Shown: piece after piece, positions 1 through 6,807 of the stretch
Layout: each line of letters starts with the position of its first letter
Position numbering within the stretch: position 1 is the first letter of the stretch
Assembly (NCBI GenBank): GCA_035542855.1
Contig: DATKKM010000099.1
Span: 1-6,807, forward strand
Length of the DNA stretch: 6,807 nucleotides
Direction of reading: 5' to 3'
Origin: DATKKM01 sp035542855
Lineage (GTDB): Bacteria; Chloroflexota; Dehalococcoidia; SM23-28-2; RBG-16-64-32
The notes under the pieces: generated by a model
Told to the model about the DNA's origin: nothing
The model's database searches: none
Seen by the model: the letters and a program-made list of their open reading frames with translations, nothing else
Translations under genes and position numbers: made by a program

Positions 1-140
1 CGAAGGACCAGTGGCAGAAGCTGCAGGACTACCTGCTGCAGTACAACGCCATACCGGGCGACGTTCCGGACATCTCCGAGGTCTTCCGCAACGACATCAT
101 CCCGGAGTCGCCGCAGCCCATGGTGACACCTACGCCTTGA
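1..140 (+). CDS. C-terminal fragment, probable ABC transporter substrate-binding protein (NMT1/THI5-like)
   Basis: The frame from base 3 is open to a TGA at 138-140 and gives 45 residues, beginning KDQWQKLQDYLL and ending PMVTPTP; the gene starts before the window. The arrangement 'W..L.dyLl.y.aip.dvpdi.evFrNdii' resembles the end of NitT/TauT and thiamine-precursor type substrate-binding proteins. In these an amphipathic helix carrying a Trp is followed by a 'lytNeflp'-like tail. Such proteins are secreted or lipid-anchored and deliver a small ligand to a membrane permease and ATPase. No permease or ATPase gene follows, so any partners must lie upstream. The Pro/Thr-rich tail looks like a disordered end. 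That it is a real coding end is fairly sure; the family call rests on a short stretch and is tentative. Confidence 0.5.
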   Translation, partial: KDQWQKLQDYLLQYNAIPGDVPDISEVFRNDIIPESPQPMVTPTP

Positions 141-146
141 CGCCGC

Positions 147-154
147 GCTAGAAT
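147..154 (+). promoter_or_regulatory. Possible -10 element (GCTAGAAT) for the 372-aa gene
   Basis: GCTAGAAT lies 54 bases before the ATG at 209. Its TAGAAT hexamer matches TATAAT at 5 of 6 positions. It resembles the -10 elements of the pth, mfd and tRNA genes here, but the TG of an extended -10 is absent. GTGACA at 123-128 could be a -35 (5 of 6 to TTGACA), but its 20-base spacer is long. A start near 161 would leave a leader of about 48 bases containing the Shine-Dalgarno site. Confidence 0.35.
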
Positions 155-198
155 TACGGTGCAGTCCCAGTCAGGCACACGGCTGCCACCATTCTCCT

Positions 199-204
199 GG
201 AGGG
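199..204 (+). promoter_or_regulatory. Shine-Dalgarno site GGAGGG
   Basis: GGAGGG stands 4 bases before the ATG at 209 (GGAGG with 5-base spacing). It is the only strong ribosome binding site before a gene start in this window. It fixes the start at 209, because the frame is closed by a TAG at 149-151 with no ATG, GTG or TTG in between. Confidence 0.75.
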
Positions 205-208
205 ACAG

Positions 209-1327
209 ATGACCGAACCGCGCGGCGCCGGCAGATACTCCCAGACCATCACGCCGGAAGAGGTGATATCGGAGGCGCTGGGCGTCTACGACCCGTCAGG
301 CCGTTCCCGTCTGGACGATGCGTCGGCAGACCTCGTCTCCGCCGCCCGTGCTGCTCTGCCCGCCGGCGATCTCTCCCTCATCGCTCCCGCTATCGAACGC
401 GTCTCTCGCCCAGTTGATCCGGCCGCGCTGGGGCCCGCTGAGCGCGATGCCCTGGTCGACGACATCTACCTCCTCCGGGCGGCGGCGATTGATCCGGAGA
501 AGACCGTGTCGCTGTTGCACGCGCGCGAGTACCTGGCGAGCGTCCACATCCCCGAGGAGGCTACCGAGCTGCGCCTCGACCGCGCGGTGGCGGAGGAGCA
601 GCTCTCCTTTGCCACGATCGTGCGCGACCCCGGGCGCGTGCCGCCAATGCTGCGCGCCATCGAAAGCTTCCTGCGCAGCTACCGTGCCTCCTACATAGCC
701 CGCCACGGCCGCTACTGGGCCGAGACTGCCGGAGTCCACGCCCGGCTGCTGGAGGCCGAGCCGCGGGCCGCGGCCCTGGCCCGCCTCAACAGCCTGACCG
801 AGCTGGGCCCGCCGGTCGGCGAGATGGCTCTCGAGGCGATCGGCGAGCTGGCCCGCGAGAGCGCCGGCTGCGAGGAGAACGATGCGCTGGACGAAGCGCT
901 CCGCGAATCCCCGGTCTGCCCGGGCTGCGCCCTGCGTCTTGGCCAGGCCGCCCCTGCCGAAGCCGCCGCGGAGCTGCTTTCCCGGCTCGATCGCGCGCTG
1001 GAGCGCCAGATGTCGCGGCTGTCCAGCGTGGCCGTGCGCGGCCTCCTTGAACGCAGCGACGACCCGCGAATCGCCAGGTTCCTGCGCATCGTCAACGCCT
1101 CGCAGCTGTCATCTCTCGTCGCCATCATGGACGATCAGCTCACCAACTACCTGCGCCGCTTCCTCCTGGAGTCCCGCATCCACGAGATCCTTGACCCGAT
1201 CTTCGAGCGCGTGGAGCGCGGCGAAGCGGCCGGCGCCCAGGACACGGACCGCCTGCGCGAGATGGCGGCCCTACTGGAGCGCGCCCTGCGTGCCTCCCAG
1301 CGCGAGCTTCCGCCGCCAGCGAGGTAA
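209..1327 (+). CDS. Uncharacterised 372-aa helical protein with CPGC motif; DUF6079/PglY-like helical region
   Basis: The start has a good Shine-Dalgarno site and is the first possible one. The protein is rich in Ala, Leu, Arg and Glu, with no signal peptide or membrane segment, so it is probably cytoplasmic and largely alpha-helical. Visible landmarks are a basic-aromatic helix at 154-170 (FLRSYRASYIARHGRYW), RLNSLTELGPPVG at 192-204, Cys221, a CPGC knuckle at 237-240, RLSSVAVRGLLERSDD at 270-285, and ASQLSSLVAIMDDQLTNYLR at 297-316. This order resembles, from memory, the C-terminal helical part of large DUF6079/PglY-type ATPases, some of them linked to phage defence. No Walker A or B motif is present, so if related it is a stand-alone ATPase-less form. 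CPGC with Cys221 could bind metal, but a fourth ligand is not obvious. Function is unknown; the family link is a weak visual match. Its neighbours, a transporter end and pth, give no clue. Confidence 0.8.
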   Translation: MTEPRGAGRYSQTITPEEVISEALGVYDPSGRSRLDDASADLVSAARAALPAGDLSLIAPAIERVSRPVDPAALGPAERDALVDDIYLLRAAAIDPEKTVSLLHAREYLASVHIPEEATELRLDRAVAEEQLSFATIVRDPGRVPPMLRAIESFLRSYRASYIARHGRYWAETAGVHARLLEAEPRAAALARLNSLTELGPPVGEMALEAIGELARESAGCEENDALDEALRESPVCPGCALRLGQAAPAEAAAELLSRLDRALERQMSRLSSVAVRGLLERSDDPRIARFLRIVNASQLSSLVAIMDDQLTNYLRRFLLESRIHEILDPIFERVERGEAAGAQDTDRLREMAALLERALRASQRELPPPAR

Positions 1328-1390
1328 GGTAGCCGCGCGGCAACTCGCGTTGCAGCAGAGTGGGGCACCGCAGCGCCCCGCTGTCCCCGC

Positions 1391-1399
1391 TGCTAGACT
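1391..1399 (+). promoter_or_regulatory. Extended -10 promoter element (TGCTAGACT) for pth
   Basis: TGC followed by TAGACT forms an extended -10 whose last base is 6 bases before the GTG start at 1406. The usual 6-7 base distance to the transcription start places the first transcribed base at or beside the start codon, which implies a leaderless mRNA. No recognisable -35 sits 16-18 bases upstream, as is typical of extended -10 promoters. Confidence 0.5.
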
Positions 1400-1405
1400 G
1401 GCCTT

Positions 1406-1993
1406 GTGCCTGACCGCTGGCTGATCGCCGGCCTCGGCAACCCCGGGCCGGAGTACGCACACAACCGCCACAACGTGGGCTACTGGTGCATCAACCGCCT
1501 CGCCCGCCTGCACGGCATCAACCTCAAGGCGAAGACACTGGCGTCCGTCGGCGAGGGCGCGATCCTGGGCACGCCCGTTGTCCTGCTCAAGCCCCGCACT
1601 TACGTCAACAAGAGCGGCGACGCCGTCGTCCCCGCCATGCGCAAGTGGAAGGTCGACGCCGCTCACCTCCTCGTCATCTACGACGAGCTGGACCTGCCGC
1701 TGGGCCGCATCCGCATCCGCGCGGGCGGCGGCGACGGCGGCTACAAGGGGCTGAAGTCGATCATCGCCTCGCTCGGCAGCCGCGACTTCCCGCGCATCCG
1801 CATCGGCATCGGGCGGCCACACGTCGCGGGCGAGCCCTCGTGGGAGCCGGAGGTGGTGGCGGACTGGGTGCTCAGTGATCCCACCCGGGAGCAGGCGAAG
1901 ACGCTGCAGGACGCCGTCTCCCGCGCCGCCCAGGCCGTTGAGCGCGTGGTCACGGAAGGCGTGGAAGCTGCGATGAACAAGTACAACAAGTGA
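1406..1993 (+). CDS. pth: Peptidyl-tRNA hydrolase (Pth)
   Basis: Pth cleaves the ester bond of peptidyl-tRNAs released from stalled ribosomes, freeing tRNA for reuse in the cytoplasm. The 195-aa length fits the family. Motifs are GLGNPGPEY at 9-17, RHNVG at 21-25 with His22 as the catalytic base, KPRTYVNKSG at 62-71 with Asn68, YDELDLPLG at 92-100 with Asp93, and RIRIGIGRP after that. Asn12, His22, Asn68 and Asp93 correspond to E. coli Asn10, His20, Asn68 and Asp93. The glycine-rich loop reads GGGDGGYKGLKS, so the E. coli His113-Asn114 pair is replaced by Tyr113-Lys114. The GTG at 1406 is essentially forced: an in-frame TAG lies at 1394-1396, and GLGNPG begins eight residues in. No Shine-Dalgarno site precedes it. 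The next gene is mfd, a recurring neighbour of pth in bacteria, 145 bases away. Confidence 0.95.
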   Translation: MPDRWLIAGLGNPGPEYAHNRHNVGYWCINRLARLHGINLKAKTLASVGEGAILGTPVVLLKPRTYVNKSGDAVVPAMRKWKVDAAHLLVIYDELDLPLGRIRIRAGGGDGGYKGLKSIIASLGSRDFPRIRIGIGRPHVAGEPSWEPEVVADWVLSDPTREQAKTLQDAVSRAAQAVERVVTEGVEAAMNKYNK

Positions 1994-2059
1994 GTGGCAA
2001 GGAACCAGTAGCAGGCAGCCAGTGGTGGAGGGCGCTCTTGTTCCTGGCTACTTACTCCT

Positions 2060-2068
2060 TGCTACAAT
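2060..2068 (+). promoter_or_regulatory. Extended -10 promoter element (TGCTACAAT) for mfd
   Basis: TGC followed by TACAAT (5 of 6 to TATAAT) predicts transcription from about 2075 and a leader of roughly 64 bases before the mfd ATG at 2139. A weak TTGTTC at 2038-2043 is 19 bases upstream. The element indicates that mfd can be transcribed independently of pth. Confidence 0.5.
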
Positions 2069-2090
2069 AGTCGCAGACGAATAGCCACAG

Positions 2091-2119
2091 AGGGGCCTCG
2101 ACACGCGCGGGGCCCCTTT
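2091..2119 (+). terminator. GC-rich hairpin with short T tail in the mfd leader (possible terminator or attenuator)
   Basis: AGGGGCCTCG (2091-2100) pairs with CGGGGCCCCT (2108-2117): ten pairs, one of them T-G, closing a 7-base loop, followed by TTT at 2117-2119. It lies downstream of the predicted mfd start of transcription and 21 bases before the mfd ATG. It could end pth transcription, attenuate mfd, or simply structure the leader. The T run is short, so efficient intrinsic termination is doubtful. Confidence 0.45.
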
Positions 2120-2122
2120 AAG

Positions 2123-2136
2123 CGTTGTCCGCAACG
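2123..2136 (+). promoter_or_regulatory. Second leader hairpin abutting the mfd start codon
   Basis: CGTTG (2123-2127) pairs with CAACG (2132-2136) around the loop TCCG, ending two bases before the ATG at 2139. It occupies the place where a Shine-Dalgarno site would be, and none is present. It may influence translation initiation. A five-pair stem can arise by chance, so confidence is low. Confidence 0.3.
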
Positions 2137-2138
2137 AT

Positions 2139-5642
<3,504 letters not shown>

Positions 5643-5683
5643 AAGCTCGCTCGTTCCCGTAGGATAACGGTGAACTTTACCGG

Positions 5684-5712
5684 TTGACACCCTTTTGGGT
5701 TGCGATTAGCCT
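5684..5712 (+). promoter_or_regulatory. Sigma70-type promoter (TTGACA-17-TAGCCT) for the membrane protein gene
   Basis: A perfect TTGACA at 5684-5689 is separated by 17 bases from TAGCCT at 5707-5712 (3 of 6 to TATAAT, including the key T, A and final T). The predicted start of transcription is about 5719-5721, coinciding with the GTG start codon at 5721, so the transcript would be leaderless. It lies in the 78-base gap after mfd and is the only promoter here with a consensus -35. Confidence 0.55.
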
Positions 5713-5721
5713 GACTAATCG
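5703..5721. promoter_or_regulatory. 19-bp inverted repeat, candidate operator
   Basis: CGATTAG (5703-5709) and CTAATCG (5715-5721) are perfect 7-base inverted arms around CCTGA. The repeat covers the predicted -10, the transcription start and the first base of the start codon, where a bound dimeric regulator would block RNA polymerase. The TTAG...CTAA pattern is shared by operators of several regulator families (for example SlyA/MarR and DtxR types), but spacing fits neither well, so no family is assigned. Confidence 0.5.
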
Positions 5722-6545
5722 TGGAACGAACCACGCGGGTTCGCGGGGAGGAGCGCGCAGCGCAGCGAACCACGCTTGACCTGGGGGGATTTGGTGGCCG
5801 CCTCGACAGAGTGCATGTCGTTGCGGTGGCCCTTGCGTTGGGTCTCACCCTCTACCTGGCAGTGCCCACCCAGAACCTCCTTCTCCTGCTCTTCTGCGGG
5901 GTCGCCGCCCTCGGCACTGACGTAATCGTCCGTCATCACCCGCGCGCCGACTTCCAGCGCGTGGACGACACCGCCCTCTTCCTGTTCGTGCCCGTCCTCT
6001 TCATGCTCAGCGTCGGCGTCTTCATGAAGGACGTCCTGGACGGCTACTGGAACGTCGGCGTCGGCGTCGCCTCGGTGGTCCCGTTCTGGGCCATCCTGCG
6101 CGCCGAGTACGAGTCCGTCGACCTCGAGTCGCCACATTTCCAGACCGCGCGGCTGGTGCTCAACGGCGCCACCTACGTGATCGCTTTCCTCTTCTTCGCC
6201 ACGATTTTCGACTTCGATCTCAGCCTGATCACTGCGTCCTTCGCCGCCGGCATCGTCAGCGTCCTCCTCGCCATCGAGGTGCTGCGCGAAGAGGCGATGG
6301 ACACGGCCCGCACCATCCTCTACTCGCTGGCGATCGGCGTCCTGCTGGGCGAGGCCGCCTGGACGACACACTTCCTGCCGTTGGACGGCAGCGCCGCCGC
6401 CGTCTTCCTGCTGCTGGCCTTCTACATGATGAGCGGCCTGGTCCACAACTACCTGGCCAGCCGCCTGAACCGTCAGACGGCGGGCGAGTTCTGTGCGGTA
6501 GCCCTGGTTGGCGTGGCGATCATCATCGTTGCGCAGGCCACCTAG
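5721..6545 (+). CDS. Polytopic integral membrane protein of unknown function (about 9 TM helices)
   Basis: This 274-aa protein has a polar, Arg-rich N-terminus of about 30 residues, then roughly nine hydrophobic segments at about 31-49, 51-70, 83-102, 109-127, 145-164, 167-188, 196-214, 222-243 and 254-272. Charged or polar residues lie within or beside several of them (Asp67, Asp82-83, Asp164/166, Glu186, Glu211). An exposed loop at 127-143 contains AEYESVDLESPHF. No transporter, enzyme or signalling motif is recognisable. The style reminds me of DUF5656-type membrane proteins of Chloroflexota, an uncertain recollection. GTG 5721 is the first start after an in-frame TGA at 5712-5714. It has no Shine-Dalgarno site and coincides with the predicted transcription start, suggesting leaderless translation. 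A later start at Val31 would still include every membrane segment. Its separate promoter and operator-like repeat suggest regulation independent of mfd. Confidence 0.85.
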   Translation: MERTTRVRGEERAAQRTTLDLGGFGGRLDRVHVVAVALALGLTLYLAVPTQNLLLLLFCGVAALGTDVIVRHHPRADFQRVDDTALFLFVPVLFMLSVGVFMKDVLDGYWNVGVGVASVVPFWAILRAEYESVDLESPHFQTARLVLNGATYVIAFLFFATIFDFDLSLITASFAAGIVSVLLAIEVLREEAMDTARTILYSLAIGVLLGEAAWTTHFLPLDGSAAAVFLLLAFYMMSGLVHNYLASRLNRQTAGEFCAVALVGVAIIIVAQAT

Positions 6546-6546
6546 G

Positions 6547-6559
6547 CCGGCAGCGCCGG
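6547..6559 (+). other. Small GC hairpin after the membrane protein gene
   Basis: CCGGC and GCCGG form a five-pair stem around AGC, two bases after the TAG stop at 6543-6545. No T tract follows, so it is not a standard intrinsic terminator. It might protect or pause the 3' end of the transcript, or mean nothing. Confidence 0.2.
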
Positions 6560-6580
6560 GTCACCCTTCGCCCGCCGCCG

Positions 6581-6589
6581 TGCTACGAT
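6581..6589 (+). promoter_or_regulatory. Extended -10 promoter element (TGCTACGAT) for tRNA-Pro
   Basis: TGC followed by TACGAT ends 11 bases before the mature tRNA 5' end, giving a start near 6596 and a very short 5' leader for RNase P to remove. It closely matches the mfd element TGCTACAAT. No good -35 is seen at 16-18 bases. Confidence 0.5.
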
Positions 6590-6600
6590 AGGATTTCGGT

Positions 6601-6677
6601 CGGGGCGTGGCGCAGCCCGGTAGCGCACCTGAATGGGGTTCAGGAGGTCCTCGGTTCAAATCCGAGCGCCCCGACCA
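6601..6677 (+). tRNA. tRNA-Pro, anticodon GGG, CCA encoded
   Basis: A complete cloverleaf is readable. The acceptor stem is CGGGGCG (6601-6607) with CGCCCCG (6667-6673), seven pairs. The D arm is GCGC (6610-6613) with GCGC (6623-6626). The anticodon arm is CCTGA (6628-6632) with TCAGG (6640-6644) around ATGGGGT, which puts anticodon GGG at 6635-6637 and a G at position 37. The variable loop is AGGTC. The T arm is CTCGG with CCGAG around TTCAAAT. Discriminator A6674 is followed by encoded CCA at 6675-6677. It reads CCC and CCU proline codons; CCC is used in the genes here. The position-37 G next to a GGG anticodon is the usual target of TrmD methylation, which prevents +1 slippage (family knowledge). 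No intron or mismatch is seen. Confidence 0.97.
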
Positions 6678-6695
6678 ACCTAGCATATGAGAGCG

Positions 6696-6720
6696 AATCC
6701 GCCCAAATGGGCGGATTTTT
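6696..6720 (+). terminator. Intrinsic terminator after tRNA-Pro
   Basis: AATCCGCCC (6696-6704) and GGGCGGATT (6709-6717) form nine perfect pairs around the loop AAAT, running into five T residues (6716-6720). It lies 18 bases after the tRNA CCA end and would end tRNA transcription and any read-through from the membrane gene. The opposite strand has no T tract after the stem, so it works in one direction. Confidence 0.92.
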
Positions 6721-6807
6721 GCGTTGGGTCATTACCTGTTGGCGGTGGCAGCCCACAAAGTCCCGAAAAGGGCTCTGAACGCTGCTGAACGCCGTCAGGA
6801 AAGCCCC
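6721..6807. other. Non-coding tail with a 10-base-spaced direct repeat
   Basis: I see no supported gene in these 87 bases. CTGAACGC occurs at 6775-6782 and again at 6785-6792, ten bases apart, within about one helical turn. AGCCC (6750-6754) and GGGCT (6770-6774) could pair. One minus-strand frame is open through this stretch, but no start or family is recognisable and the window ends. Confidence 0.3.

Noticed and set aside
137..154. TTGACG next to TAGAAT as a classical -35/-10 pair
   Set aside because: The spacer is only 6 bases, far too short for a sigma70 promoter. TTGACG also overlaps the stop codon of the upstream gene.
1340..1353. GCAAC-TCGC-GTTGC hairpin after the 372-aa gene as a terminator
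   Set aside because: Only five pairs and no T tract. It may be a chance stem, so it was not called as a terminator.
1361..1382. GTGGGGC...GCCCCGC stem upstream of pth
   Set aside because: It has no T run and lies in GC-rich sequence where such short stems are common.
1994..2059. Small gene between pth and mfd, as fin in Bacillus
   Set aside because: The 145-base gap has no open frame of useful length with a start and ribosome binding site.
5715..6446. 243-codon minus-strand open frame opposite the membrane protein gene
   Set aside because: Its composition is dominated by Glu, Gly, Asp and Val as expected for antisense of hydrophobic codons. The plus frame shows clear membrane segments.

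Overview
This is a GC-rich bacterial window with tightly packed genes, all read left to right. Codon third positions are mostly G or C. There is no plasmid, phage or CRISPR signature. The combination of a pth-mfd pair, start codons with no Shine-Dalgarno site, and an uncharacterised membrane protein of a kind I associate with Chloroflexota suggests a Chloroflexota (Dehalococcoidia-like) genome. That assignment is an inference from style, and an actinobacterium cannot be excluded.

Layout: (1) 1-140, the C-terminal end of what looks like an ABC transporter substrate-binding protein. (2) 209-1327, a 372-aa soluble helical protein with a CPGC motif. It resembles by eye the helical C-terminal half of large DUF6079/PglY-type ATPases but has no ATPase domain. 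(3) 1406-1993, peptidyl-tRNA hydrolase (pth). (4) 2139-5642, a complete transcription-repair coupling factor (mfd). (5) 5721-6545, a polytopic membrane protein of unknown function. (6) 6601-6677, tRNA-Pro(GGG) with encoded CCA, followed by a textbook intrinsic terminator at 6696-6720. The last 87 bases show no gene. No gene-free stretch exceeds 300 bases; the longest is 145 bases, between pth and mfd.

Functionally this is mostly housekeeping. Pth recycles peptidyl-tRNA, Mfd removes stalled RNA polymerase and recruits excision repair, and the tRNA reads CCC/CCU. The pth-mfd neighbourhood recurs across bacteria. Each gene nevertheless seems to have its own promoter: four of the five intergenic gaps carry a GCTA-N3-T element, three of them as a full extended -10 (TGC plus TA-N3-T). 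The fifth has TTGACA-17-TAGCCT.

The most interesting signals are regulatory. Two genes (pth and the membrane protein) appear to be transcribed as leaderless GTG-start mRNAs. A 19-bp inverted repeat covers the -10 and start codon of the membrane gene. The mfd leader carries two consecutive hairpins directly before a start codon that lacks a Shine-Dalgarno site. I do not see a convincing new multi-gene system here.
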